DNA from: Flabesymbios commensalis
Taxonomy: Eukaryota > Annelida > Polychaeta > Terebellida > Flabelligeridae
DNA: 64,000 nt
Direction of reading: 5' to 3'
Assembly: GCA_964017125.1 (NCBI GenBank)
Contig: OZ024914.1
Coordinates: 24,743,623 to 24,807,622, forward strand
Of this stretch, positions 10,816 through 22,834 are shown piece after piece. The notes under the pieces are model-generated. The model worked only from the letters and a program-made list of their open reading frames with translations. It did not search any database and was not told the origin of the DNA. Position 1 is the stretch's first letter, and each line of letters opens with the position of its first letter. The position numbers and the translations under genes are program-made.

Positions 10816-12570
10816 TTTGATCGACACGGGCGCAGCTGTCAGTGTTCTGCCGAAATCTTGCGCTAACGGGATTTCGAACGCTGACAGTCTCCCCCTGGTG
10901 GCAGCTGATAACAGTACTATACATACTTACGGCACCTGTAAACGCGTCGTCGATGTCGGCTTAAAGCGCGAATATCCGTGGACGTTCATAGTGGCAGATG
11001 TGCAGCAACCCATAATCGGGGCTGATTTTTTAATCCACTATAATTTGCTCGTAGACTTGAGTAGCAGATGTCTCCGGGACATGCGTACAGGTCTAGCTAT
11101 TGCCGCTTCACTGTCATCGATTAAACCTCTGTCATTGAACAGAGTTGACACCGTTCAGAATGAGTACACAAAACTCCTCGGCCAGTTCCCGGAACTGACA
11201 CGCCCTACGACAAAGGGTGAGACCGTTAAACACGGTATAACACACAAGATAGTGACTAAAGGACACCCGGTGTTTGCACGACCACGACGTTTAGCACCCG
11301 ATAAGCTGGTTACCGCAAAACGCGAGTTTGATGAGATGATAAAACTAGGGGTCATTGAACCCAGCGACAGTGGGTGGTCCTCAGCGCTTCACATGGTGCC
11401 AAAGAAAAACGGCGATTGTAGACCATGCGGGGACTACCGTAGTTTGAATGCACAGACCGTACCGAACCGTTATCCGATTCCTCATGTACAAGATTTCACG
11501 CAGCGTTTAGCCGGATCGAAAAAAAATTCAAAGATCGACTTGGTCAGGGCTTATTACCAAATTCCTGTGGAACCGTCCGACGTACACAAGACTGCCGTTA
11601 CTACACCTTTTGGCTTGTTTAATTTCACTAGAACACCGTTTGGTCTAAGAAATTCCGGTCGAACGTTTCAGCGCTTTATAGACCACGTTACACGCGGACT
11701 TGATTTCGTTTTTGTTTATTTGGATGACCTACTGTTAACCAGCCCAGATCATAAAACGCATAAGAAACATCTACGAATTCTTTTTGCTCGACTATCTGAA
11801 TACGGAATTATCATTGGTCCTGAAAAGTGTCAGTTCGGTACAACTGAATTAAGTTTTCTAGGTCACCACGTTTGCGCTGAAGGAATTTCGCCGTTACCCA
11901 GCGCCGTTGACGCGATTGTTAATTTCTTTAAACCCGAAAAGCAACGAGCATTGCGTAGATATCTGGGAATGGTGAATTACTACCACCGTTTCATACCGCA
12001 TTGCGCCGCGAAATTGACACCACTCAATAATCTACTGACAGCTGCCAACGAAGGACATACCAGACTGTCACCGAAGTCAAATTTCGATTTGAAGTGGAAT
12101 AAAAATGCAGAGTCAGCATTTTCTGAGTCAAAACAGATATTGGCAATCGCTACGCTTCTGGTGCACCCAGATTCTACGGCTCAGATTAACATCACGTGCG
12201 ACGCTAGTGATGTTGCCGTTGGTGGCGTTTTGCAGCAATTTTTAAACGGTATGTGGCAGCCACTTTCGTTTTTCAGCAAGAAGCTGAACCCAGCAGAGAC
12301 ACGCTACAGCGCGTTCGATCGTGAGCTTTTGGCAGTATACGCTACAATTAAACATTTCAGACACAATTTAGAAGGACGAAATTTCTTTGTTTGTTAATAC
12401 AGATCACAAACCGTTGACATTCGTAATGTCATCCGTGACTGAGCGCGCGTCCCTACAACAAACACGTCATTTAGCTTTCATCGCTGAATTCACCACCGAT
12501 ATTAGATATGTAAAAGGAGAGACAAATTTCGTCGCTGATGCGCTGTCACGACCATCAGTGTCAGCGATAC
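10800..12570 (+). mobile_element. Protease, reverse transcriptase and RNase H region of the LTR element
   Basis: The aspartic protease signature ([10 protein letters not shown]) is near 10820. RT blocks follow: 'CGDYRSLNA' near 11430, '[10 protein letters not shown]' near 11535, 'PFGLRN' near 11638 and the catalytic 'YLDD' near 11718. RNase H follows, with '[11 protein letters not shown]' near 12200 and 'VADALSR' near 12530. Domain order and spacing are normal for Ty3/Gypsy Pol. Confidence 0.92.
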
Positions 12571-12769
12571 ATGATGGACCAGCGATAGACTATAAAGAGT
12601 TAAGTCTCGACCAAGCTAATGACGCGGAATTCACGGGTTTGAGACACTCGACTACATCCACTATGAAGTTCAAACTAATAAAATCGTTCGATAATCAATT
12701 GATCTGGTGTGATGTGTCCACGGGACACAACCGGCCGTACCTTACCGCGAAATTTCGCCGGAATTTTTT

Positions 12770-14320
12770 TCAAACTTGCACGGTTTTGGCCATCCATCGC
12801 ATAGAGCTACCAAACCTTTGATTAATACCCGATTTGTATGGCACGGCATGAATATAGATATTGCTAGATGGTGTCGTACCTGTAAGGGTTGCCAGACTGC
12901 TAAAGTTTCACGTCATAACACCCCAGTTTTCGGAAAGTTCACTGAACCTAATGAGCGATTTGATCATGGCCACGTAGACATAGTCGGACCCTTACCTTAT
13001 GCTGATGGCTTTAGATATCTGCTGACTTGCGTCGACCGTTTTACACGTTGGCCCAAAGCTATACCTATGGTAGATATTAGAGCCGAAACGGTCGCCGATG
13101 CCTTCTTCAGCGGGTGGATAGCACGTTATGGTACCCCTGCCACTATCACCACTGATAGGGGCGCTCAATTCGAGTCCAAATTGTGGGATAGTTTGTGTAA
13201 TCAATTCGGGATTATTCGGAATCGTACCACGAGTTATCACCCTCAGTCGAATGGCATGGTCGAACGTTTCCACCATCAATTGAAAGCTGCCATTATGGCG
13301 CACGAGTCACCGAACCCGTGGACTATCACGTTACCCGCTGTGCTTTTAGGAGTTCGTTTAGCCGTTAAAGAGAGACTAGGCAGGTCAGCTGCCGAGATGA
13401 TTTACGGGACAACCCTTAGACTCCCAGGAGAGTTTACTAAACAGTACACCGTCGACGCCAACACTGATTTGGAGAATTATTCAGTCAAGCTACGCGTGGC
13501 CATGTCGCGTCTCCGTCTATGTCCGCCACGTGACACACAACAACACAACATTTTCCAATTCAAGGAAATAGCTACATGTACTCATGTATTCTTTCGCCGA
13601 ATCGCAATTGCGCCGCCTCTGACCGCCCCTTACGACGGACCATATAAGGTCGTCGCGAGGAGTGGCAGAGTAATGAAAATCCTAGTTAAAGGCAAGGTTG
13701 AGACGGTCTCTTTAGATCGCGTTAAACCCGCACATCTTGAGTGCGAGCCTACGACAGGTACGACAATACAGCGTAAAACGCCAAGCAAACCACGGAGATC
13801 GACGGCTACCAGGACATCTAGTAGGAATCCACAGGGTCCACCTAGAACTGGTAGTGCGGACACTCCGACGTCCAACGGGACGAAAGTTAAAACGAAAAAG
13901 TCGACGGCAGGCAGAAGCATTAAAAAATCGGCCACAGTCCCAAAGCAAATAGATGTTAAAGTCAACTTGTCTAACAGAGACAATACTTATGTAGCGCCGC
14001 ATTCGCGAGCCCCCGCCGTGTCCCGCGCTAACGGGAACGGCGGTGGTTTACGAACGTATTCCCGCATACCTTTACATCTACGGGGTAAAACCCCGGGTGC
14101 TGCTGACGCCGTAATCGACTCGACCAAAAGCAACCATGCGAATATCGCTAATCGCGAAAAAATTTCGACCGACCAAACAGCGCGAAAAACTAGAGTCGGA
14201 CGAATAATCCAGACTCCTGCCCGGTTCGTGCAGATGGTTCACGCCATAGTTGCGCCTAACGACATCTATGGCGGGCCCAACCGCATACATCGTATTAACA
14301 ATGTTTTTAAATTGTAAATG
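12770..14320 (+). mobile_element. Integrase region and C-terminal extension of the LTR element
   Basis: A zinc-binding HHCC head (…CRTCKGCQ near 12870) is followed by the catalytic core. 'GHVDIVGPLP' near 12970, 'TTDRGAQF' near 13150 and 'PQSNGMVERFHH' near 13245 supply the two aspartates and the glutamate. A GPY/F-like 'PYDGPYKVV' module lies near 13630. A basic tail rich in threonine, arginine and lysine follows. Confidence 0.9.
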
Positions 14321-14668
14321 AATATGCCAGGCCTGGCAGCATTGTGTACAGATATATAAATGTAAAGACATTTTTTTTAGCAAGTTCATTGCTAAAATAC
14401 GAATAGAAATTTATGTTAATTAAATGAATGGGTTGATCGCAGCTTGCAGCAAATGAATACATACATAAAGGACAGTTGGTGTTAAGAGGATGGGACAATT
14501 CATGTATAATGCTGCGATTTCAACCACCCACGCTGTAACCACACTCGCTATATTTTTTAAACTATGCTTAGTTATAAGAGGTTACATATTTTTACAACCC
14601 CGCTACTTGCACGAAGCAGTCTCCTACACGTCAGTTGGGTCCTACGTTATCACTCACCCGGGGGTAAT

Positions 14669-15112
14669 GTAGGATCCTGACTTCGTTCAGTTAAGGTGGC
14701 AGTTATCCCCGGCTTCTCGGACGCGGGAGGTTGTGGACGACCGCCTCGTTACCGTACCTTGGTGACGGGTGCACACAATTGCAGCCGGGCGGCTTTGGTA
14801 CTTTTTCCTGCACTTCAGGCGTTACACTCGGCGACTACGGACGTGCCGTAGTTCGCTCTCGCTAAGTCAGATAGGACGTGCCGTGCGCGGAGGTTGTGCT
14901 TTGTTGTTGCCAAATGTCAAACGAATAAACATGACAAGTGGAGAAAGAGTTTTATGATTTGTTTGGAACCGTCGACTCGACGGGGAAGGAAGTTTGAGTT
15001 TAAATGGTGAGATCGGGCAGATTCCCTCGACGGCCATTGTGACCCCACACTAGAGGCTCTGATGGGTCACTTACAGGTACTCTCGGCGCGAGGGGCTCCC
15101 CATCCCACCATA
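14669..15112 (+). repeat. 3' LTR, 444 bp
   Basis: Near-identical partner of 7043-7486. It is preceded by a weak purine run (GGGGGTAA) in the position of a polypurine tract. Most differences from the 5' LTR are single bases; one small cluster lies about 60 bp before the end. Confidence 0.93.
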
Positions 15113-15117
15113 AGAGG

Positions 15118-15363
15118 ACGAACCTTACAGTATCCATACATCGACAGATTTGTATCATCGTTGCTAGTTTCCTCATTACAGTCAATTATCTCACCGGAGG
15201 AATGCCTGCCGTCTTTCAACAGTTTCCGAATTTATTGATCCTGGGTGACCCCCTGATACATGACATTTTAAATTCAATAAACACCGTGGTAGCCTATATG
15301 GTCTTCTGTTTCGCTGTCAGAACTGCTCAAGTCACTGCAAAGCATGTCCCATGCTGTATCTGA
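15118..15363 (+). other. Open frame on the right flank of the LTR element
   Basis: Continues the frame described at 6846-7042 for about 80 codons to a TGA near 15361. Two hydrophobic helices and a final CC pair make a seven-helix receptor C-terminal end conceivable. There is no family-defining motif, so the name is withheld. Confidence 0.22.
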
Positions 15364-16010
15364 AAAGAAAATCTAATGTTTTCTGTTTAAATTATATTAT
15401 AGTGCGCAAGTTCCCAATGGCAACATTTGTTGACAATCTACATATTTTCAAATTGCAGTAGTACTTTAACCCAGCCAGTTGATCACAGCTATCGGGTTAT
15501 AACCGAGCTACCAACTACTCGACGTAGCTATAATTACAACCGATTGTCCAAATAGGATAATATAATTCAACTTATACAGTCATACATGAAGCCAATATTT
15601 AATACTATACTACAATATGCTATATGTATAAGCCCCGTGGCAATTTTTGTGGCCAGTCACATTATTTAGCTTCATATCGACAACAGCTTAGTTATATGTA
15701 GAATAATTAAATATCATAGACATGCAGACTGTTGTTAGGTTACCCACACACAGTTTTCATTCTGGTATGTGAAGTGAAATTTTACTTACGTCTACTTTTC
15801 AAGGCGCTACTGTGGCATATTGCAAACTTGAATTTCTTCACTAAACACGATGATACAAGTATTCTGTCTGTGAAACTGCCACAGAATAAGTAAACCAAGT
15901 TGTACACCATCATATGTAGTTAAAATAGTTTAGTAACCATGGCGTCATCAATTTGATCAGTGGCAACTTTTGTCGCCAGTGGGCTTAAATGGGTTAATAA
16001 AATTAGCAGT
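15364..16010. other. No gene; part of a repeat at the right end
   Basis: AT-rich. The last 40 bp (15961-16000) match the right end of the 6287-6466 element and close with GGGTTAA. The matching left end was not found, so this may be a solo end or a diverged copy. Confidence 0.45.
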
Positions 16011-16014
16011 GAAG

Positions 16015-16500
16015 CGAATTCCACCCTGGCTTCCTTCGGAGGAACCTGAAGGTATGTCCCCCCAAATTAAGGGAGACTGCCTATTTCTCCGTGCTCAGAT
16101 CATCCTTAGAATATTCTTGGGACCACTTTAGACAAAAAGACATTGATAAATTAGAAAAAATTCAGAGAGCAGCAGCAAGATTTGTCACCCAAAATTATAG
16201 ACAAACAGTCAGTGTGACATCTTTCATTCAGAACCTGGGCTGGACTGACTTGAAAACAAGACGAAAAAATTCTAGACCTTTATGTATGTTCCAAATTTTA
16301 AATGAGCTAGTCTAAATTCTTATCAATGACCATTTAATCCCAGCAGATAAAACAACACATGGTGAGCACAATCAGGCCTATAGGCCTAAACACCACACTG
16401 GGCCAAATTATTTTTGGTATGGAACTAGGCCTATCCTAGCTGACGAGGTCGCCGGTCACAGTCAGGCTGACCAGCTGCCTATTGAAAAAAACACGCGAGG
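16015..16500 (+). mobile_element. LINE 3'-end fragment (same family as 61.7-63.4 kb)
   Basis: DNA from about 16018 aligns with 62815 onward of the better preserved LINE. Translation gives 'IQRAAARFVTQNY', then 'LGWTDLKTRRKN', against 'IQRAAARFVTNNY' and 'LGWTDLQTRRKN' in that copy. It carries only the region after the RT catalytic core and is interrupted by frameshifts and stops. The left edge is abrupt, which fits 5' truncation. Confidence 0.88.
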
Positions 16501-17340
16501 CACCAGTTTGATGTTTGCCCCCGAACTTGAATTTATGGCCTTCACAACGCTCACTTACCTGCTTACTCAATCTATGCATGTTTGACTCTTATCTACACAT
16601 TCATCACCATAAAGCCCCGATTACACATATGACGAGAAGCAAGAAATCGCGCGAATTTTCGAGAAACTCTCTGCGGTGATCTTACTACACTTGTAGCGAG
16701 AAACCGCGCGGGATATGAAAATCAGGTGTGAAATAGCAATGGGTAGGCCTACTGGTTCAGGGAACAAAGACGGACGTGCAGAGAAAATATTGCGAAAGGT
16801 TTTGACTTAAATTATGGCTGGGTATAGGGAATATAAGTGATAGGGTTGGCACTTCGTATATATAACATATAGTATATAGTGATGAGAGGTGACGAAACGT
16901 GAAGCTGTGATCCATGCCTCCATTTATATAAACCACTGGACGTACATGTATTGTACAGTGTATGAACGTCATGTCAGAAGCCACGTGGATTCCCACGTGG
17001 AGTTGCGATCACCACAACAAACTCGATGATTTGTCAGGGCTAAAAAAATTGCGCGAACTTTCACGGAAAAACCGCCCCAGTTGGGATCTGAGGCGAGATC
17101 TCGCTTTGCCGTAAATTCTCGCTTTTGCTTTATGTGTAATTGAGCAATGGCTTATATACTGAGAGCGGTTTTTTACCCCTCGGCCTGTTGGGCCCGAAGG
17201 GGTATTGTCGTCCCCTTCGTGCGCCGTCTCCGCCGCCGCCACCGCACACACTCTTTTGGCTACTACACCACCATGGTGCAACAGATCAAATTCAAAATTC
17301 ACACAAACATCCAACCCCTCCGGGCACTTTTTTTTACCAA

Positions 17341-17366
17341 AGGTCAAGGTCAGAGGTCAAAGGTCA
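17341..17366 (+). promoter_or_regulatory. Four AGGTCA direct repeats (DR0, DR1, DR1)
   Basis: AGGTCA occurs at 17341, 17347, 17354 and 17361, with spacers of 0, 1 and 1 base. AGGTCA DR1 is the consensus for RXR/HNF4/COUP-type nuclear receptors. It sits inside repetitive DNA, so binding is speculation. Confidence 0.4.
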
Positions 17367-17382
17367 AAGATTTTAAAAAATT

Positions 17383-18175
17383 CTTGTTAACGCGATAACT
17401 TATTATTGGATCTCTCCAATTTTTTACGTGAAGCTACTCATGAGTATGGAGATCACCTGATTAGATTTTCAGCTTTTAAACGATAATCAAAATGGCCGCC
17501 ACCTGGCGACTAAATTTTTTTTTTTCCGACTTAATTTTTTTTTCTCATAATTCCCTTGAAACCTGGTATATAAAGGTTTTCAGGGTCTGCGAGTCTGTTG
17601 GCATTGTCCGTTTTCGCGTGCAACCGTTAACGAGGCTACGGCGGCCATCTTTATTTTTTAATTGCAAAATTCCTTGTTAACGCGATAACTTGAAAAATAA
17701 TTATTGGATCTCTCCAATTTGTTGTGTGATGTTGCCCATGAGTATGGGGATGACCTGATTAGATTTTCAGCTTTCAACCGATAATCAAAATGGCCGCCAC
17801 CTGGCGATTAATTTTTTTTTTTTACTTTTTTCAGATTTCCCTCGAAACCTGGTATATATAGGTTTTCGGGGTCTGCGAATCTATTAGCATTGTCCGTTTC
17901 CGTGTGCGACTGAAAACAAGGCTATGGTGGCCATCTTGATTTTTTACTTTAATAATTCCTTGCGCGATAACTCGAAAAATAATTATTGGATCTCTCCAAT
18001 TTTTTATGTGAGTTACCCATGAGTATGGAGATGACCTGATTAGAATTTCAGCTTTCCACCGATAATCAAAATGGCCGCCACCTGGTCTGCGAGTCTATTA
18101 GTATTGTCCGTTTACATGTGAGACTGAAAACAAGGCTGTGGCGGCCATTTTGGTTTTATCAATTTTAATAAATCG
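17383..18175. repeat. ~285-bp tandem repeat, 3 copies
   Basis: The unit opens with 'ttaacgcgataactt...ttattggatctctccaattt', then 'catgagtatgg(a/g)gat', then 'gataatcaaaatggccgcca', and closes with a 'ggc(g/a)gccat(c/t)tt' block. Copies start near 17387, 17672 and 17950; the third is shortened. Confidence 0.85.
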
Positions 18176-18319
18176 TTCTTATTTTCAATTAATTGCCTTG
18201 AAACCTGGCATATATATATAGAGTCACTGCATCAGCCGAGGGATATTTGAGTGCTTGCACAGTAGGCCTATTTTTTCTCGCGCGATTTCTCGTTTCTCGC
18301 CTTATGTGTAATAGGGCCG

Positions 18320-18420
18320 TAAGGCGTTGACCCAGCGCAAGCGATGCCGGCCCAACATCGAAACAGCGCTGGGCCAATGACCCATGTCAGCTGGGTGTAT
18401 GACATACTAGCAGATCATGG
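18320..18420. repeat. GGCCCA-type palindromic microelement
   Basis: 'gacccagcgc', 'ccggcccaacat', 'gcgctgggccaatg' and 'agctgggtg' form overlapping inverted words directly beside the right end of the TIR element. It belongs to the family at 22766, 46033, 56940 and 58008. Confidence 0.5.
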
Positions 18421-18429
18421 TGATAAGCG

Positions 18430-20030
18430 GGCAGCGGAGGGGATTCCTCAAACATTTTTTACAACTCAGCTGCAGCTTTTTGTCGCAGATCCATACACCC
18501 GAATGCCTAAATGCTGTTGTACACTACCCCATGCTGATATCCCCATCATACTATGTAGGTCACACGTGTTTCACATATTAGCCTGGATACAAGTATACAT
18601 AGGCCTACACCTTGCAGATATATTATAATATTATAATATATATTTTCACCAACATCACAACAGTTATCAGATAGTAGCTCCTGAAATTACAGAATATGCC
18701 TGAAATGGTCAAGTTTTGTCTTTATAGAAATGTTTATATATGATTAATTTGCTATGCTTTGATAAACACAGTCATGTAAGATGACACTTCTGAGACTTGT
18801 GGAGAGGAGATCGGGGATCAGTGTGCAATCTGGCATGGGGAACAGTGTGTGAAACCTTACCATGATGTATCATAAATAAATAATCAATCGAGTCGTTTTT
18901 AACAAAATAATACATGTAGTTTTGGAAGTCTCTCCATTTTGATCGTGATTTTGATCACAACTCCCGAAAAAATAACAGATAATTTTGATTTGTTGGTGAT
19001 GTACATAAATTATCCAATTTGACAAAAAATTATCTTTAATCATATTTTACTTTGGATGATAACTGGTCACTAAGATATAGTGACATAAACTGCCTTGGCA
19101 AAATACATGACTATCATCTCCAATTTATATCTAAATTCTCAAGCAGGGGACATGATGTATGTTTGGTGGGTCCGACAAGAGTACAATGTGACAGTGTTAC
19201 AGTGTATTCATGGTAGGCCCATGGTGGACCCTTTCTCGCAACTGCAGTGGGGATTAATTGGACACGAACTGTTCAGGACTGAAATTGTGATTGCTGCACA
19301 TAATGTTACTGTCTGTAAATTAAATCATGGGTTTTATTATATAATCACCAATTGCCCTTTTAGGTTCCTTTTATATGTTGGGGAGGGTGGGGCTAAAAGG
19401 CAATGGGCCAGTCACTTGCCTGTTACTTTTCTCTATGGGTATAAATACCATTATATGACGTCACTGATAAGTTTACAAATCATTTCCTAATCTGTACATA
19501 GCATGCCCGGTGTTCCCCAAGAATGTAAAGACAGAAATGTAACGAAGTGTTATTTTGCCATATGTTGAAAAGGGACTTCAGAGTTGGTAAAAAAAACTTT
19601 GTCAACATTTCAGGTTAGTATATCAAGGTCGTGTTGGAGCTTAACCTTTACATTGTATTTATTAGCATGCATAATGATTTATATGCAAACCCAACGGTAC
19701 CGGCATTCTGAAATTTTGAACATGCACTAAGCTGCACACCATGGGGTTAAAGTCACAGCCACAGGGCTAAAAGTCACAGGTTATGACTTTTAACCCCAAT
19801 GGTAGACATCTTTGTCCTCATTTACCCTGAGGCGAAATATTTGTACAGACACCCATTAGAAGATGTCATCTGCAAGCTGTCAAGTGATTCCAGGGTAGCA
19901 TGAGGATAACAGAAAAGCAGTATGATGTGAATACATATATTCTAAATAAAAAATGTTTCCGTCCATAGCCTACCTGACAATAAAGTAGGACGTACTTCAC
20001 AATAAATGGTTGTAAATGACAAAACAGCAA
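18430..20030. other. No gene recognised
   Basis: A 131-codon open frame at 19095-19490 has no recognisable domain and no splice context. A hairpin made from 'ggggttaaagtca' at 19743 and 'tgacttttaacccc' at 19784 is the only clear structure. Confidence 0.5.
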
Positions 20031-20039
20031 GGACGCTGA

Positions 20040-20440
20040 CCTGTAATTTGACAAAATATAGTCAATTCTCAAGATATTTTCATGAAATTTCGTAAACCCT
20101 ATTTTCTAGTCATTTGCCATCGGTCCTGAAAATTTTGTAAAAAAATATTGTATAGTTCAAAAGTTAGACAATTTGACATGTTGTAAATGTCTATTTATGA
20201 CGCTCCTCTATAACATTTATAAACCCATTAACTTCCACTCCGGTTTATTCTCAGAATTGCGTTGTCAAATGGTCTAACATTAAAAATACGAAATGGAATT
20301 ACGCGAAATTTTCATGGTTGTTAAATGACCAAATAATAATGGTTACAAAATTTCGTGACAATCCCTTGAGAATTGACCTACTGGATACCGAAAAGCTAAC
20401 TTTCATTTTGGACTATCCTCCACCTTCAATCAACTATACG
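20040..20440. repeat. Copy of the 27277-28015 TIR repeat family
   Basis: Ordered shared words include 'tctagtcatttgcc', 'atttgacatgt', 'tctcagaattgcgtt', 'ggataccgaaaagctaactt' and 'tcattttggac'. They match both halves of the element at 27277-28015. The left terminal repeat is not evident here. Confidence 0.7.
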
Positions 20441-22180
20441 TCCTGTTCATTTTTTGTCGACGTCAATATTGTGAATTTTTGCCCCAGTTGCTGTATTCCT
20501 TTCGACATCTAACCCCACTGTACCTTCATACAATGTTACTTTTTGCCTCAGTGTTATGATATTAAACCCCATATGCCTACTGGGGTTGAATGTCACAAGC
20601 TCACGAGCAAGGCCAAACAACGGTTTTTTAGAAGTTTTGTTTAATTTTCGTTTTAACAGAATTCACTAGACATTAGCTAAGATATGTGCCTATGCTTTGC
20701 CATTGCCAAACTGGTTCTGATTTAACACATGAAATATATATAAACTCGTTTCTACTTGTTGTGCTTTTTAGCCCGATCCTCCCACACAAACATGTATGAA
20801 CTAGTTTTACCTCAAAAGCATTAACAACTGCTTTATCGACCTAGCATCTAATCTTGGTATGACACAGTCAGTGTCTTTTCTGACCAGAATTGATAGCACC
20901 TTGGATGTCTTCCTGACTAGCAGGCCATCCCTCATTAACCGCTGTGAATCCATACCTGGCGTCAGCGACCATGAGTGTGCTGTATTCATTGACTCAAACA
21001 TCATGCCAATAAGACAGCGACCTGTACGAACAAAAGTTTAAAGCTGGAACAGACTTGATAACGACGGCCTCCATAGGTCTCTTGAGGGTATGGCCGATGA
21101 TGTGCAGAACATTCTGGAGCATGTGGGACTGTTTCAGCAAAGGATGCTGCAAAGCGATGGACGAACACATCCCATCCAAGTTCACCTCACACAGAGATTC
21201 AACCAGCCCTGGACCAATACCAAGATCAATCGAATGTCTCGCAAGAAGAAAAAGCTCTTACACAGGGCCTTTAAAACCAAATCTTCTGAAGACAGCGCTG
21301 CGTACCACGAGGCCAAGAAGTATATTCAGTCAGAATGTCGGAAGGCCTATTATCGCTACATCAATGATATGGTGGCTAAGCCCTCTGAGGGTGAACCTCA
21401 CTCTCTTAAGAGATTCTGGGTCTTCATCAGAAGCAGGAAATGTGACAACAGTGGTGTCTCTCCCCTTGAAAAGATGGGATCTCTCACAGTGATAGCCAAG
21501 TCAAGGCGGACATCCTCAATGAACAATTTTCGTCAGTCTTCACCAACGAGGATACAACATCTGTCCCTGACATGGGGCCCTCTCCGCACCCTGATATGGC
21601 TGACATCAACATCCACGAACCAGGAGTACGCAAGATACTGAGTGATCTTAAACCTCACTCTGCCGCAGACCCTGACGAAATCCCTGCGAGGCTACTTGAA
21701 AACTTTGCCTCCATACTGGCTCGACCGCTATCTTGTATTTTCAAAGCCTCTTTAGACCAGGGGTCCAACTGCTTGGAAACATGCTCGTATCATCCCAGTT
21801 TTTAAGAAAGGTGACTGTGGAAAGCCCTCAAACTACAGACCTATATCGCTAACTGCATAGCATGCAAAGTTCTCGAACCTAGACCACCACAACATCTTGT
21901 TTGACAAACAGCACGGTTTTCGCAAGCGTCGTTTCTGTGAGTCACAACTCATAGTTACCCCTTGACGATCTTGCCAGGTGTCTTAATGAGTCCGGCCAAA
22001 TCGATGCCATTTTGCTCGCTTTCTCAAAGGCTTTCGACAAAGTTCCCCATGCTAGACTTGCCAAGAAGCTGAACCACTACGGTGTACAAGGTAAAACCTT
22101 TACTTAGATAAACAGCTTCCTTGCTAACCGCACCCAGCAAGTTGTATTAGAGGGTAAGCAATCTTCCACAGCACCAGTGA

Positions 22181-22188
22181 CATCAGGT
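22181..22188. repeat. 8-bp target-site duplication (CATCAGGT)
   Basis: CATCAGGT at 22181-22188 is repeated exactly at 24362-24369. It lies within the LINE RT frame, so the two LINE halves meet at this site. Eight bases is the hAT hallmark. Confidence 0.95.
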
Positions 22189-22765
22189 CAGGGTTGGGGT
22201 CGATTACAATTAATGATTACGATTACGGTTATGATTACATGTCATTTTTATTTATCGATTACGATTATGATTATGATTATTCGTCATTACAATTATCGAT
22301 TACGATTATGATTATGATTACATGTCATTAAAAATTATCGATTACGATTATGATTACACTCTATTTTTTCCATTACGATTATGATTATGATTACAATAAT
22401 CATATCTCGTGATTAGAGTCACGATTACGGGTGATTAAAATTATCTTAGAAATTCTTATTAATAATAATGACATACTAGACCCATAACAAACTATAAATA
22501 ACAACAACTGCAATTGAAATATACTTTGTTTTACAGTCGAACTAAAAAAAATCGGAGATATAATTTCGATTTTTGACAACTTGGCAGATAATATCAACCT
22601 TGTCGTTAAAAATGTGTAGGGTGGATAACGCTAATAGCAGCTGTAATTAGCAGTCGCGCCTGATTGCTATGCCAACAGTTGACCATGGCAAGTAGCGTCC
22701 CTCCTATTATATAATATCTATAGGCCTACCATCTTGAAATCACAATATGCTGATCCAATATTGCT

Positions 22766-22834
22766 GATCCAATATTGGCCAACTGTTGGGCCACCATCTG
22801 CGACGCTGGCCCAACAATAGGCCAATATTGGATC
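22766..22834. repeat. Palindromic microelement, arm GATCCAATATTGGCC
   Basis: Perfect 15-bp arms (22766-22780 and 22820-22834) enclose a core reading 'tctgcgacgctggcccaac', with a second inner pair TTGGGCC/GGCCCAA. The core is shared with other copies; the outer arm is not. Confidence 0.75.

Larger units (their letters stand above)
7043..15112 (+). mobile_element. Ty3/Gypsy-type LTR retrotransposon, CsRn1/Kabuki-like, broken
   Basis: A complete-length fossil of 8.07 kb with two LTRs, a primer-binding site, a long leader, a Gag region, and a Pol region in the order protease, reverse transcriptase, RNase H, integrase. That order is diagnostic of Ty3/Gypsy. The Gag ends in a Cx2Hx9Cx3C knuckle instead of the usual CCHC. 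This CHCC pattern, with a primer site resembling tRNA-Trp, is what I recall for the CsRn1/Kabuki clade. No envelope-like region is seen. The coding part is disrupted in a few places, so it is not a working copy. The LTRs differ at only about a dozen positions (~3%), so the insertion is fairly young. Confidence 0.92.
16616..18317. mobile_element. TIR element, ~1.7 kb, with internal third end
   Basis: The left end GATTACACATATGACGAGAA (16618 on) matches the reverse complement of 18277-18317, about 40 bp in all. A third, inward-facing version lies at 17050-17145. This suggests a ~530-bp element (16616-17145) beside or inside a larger one. The centre holds AAGGGG-type hairpin sequence, nuclear-receptor-like half sites and a ~285-bp tandem repeat. 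No transposase is seen. Confidence 0.65.

Noticed and set aside
13630-14002. Minus-strand open frames over the integrase tail region
   Set aside because: Shadows of the plus-strand coding part of the LTR element.
19095-19490. 131-codon open frame
   Set aside because: No domain, no homologous pattern, no splice context, and composition like the surrounding AT-rich DNA. Likely chance.
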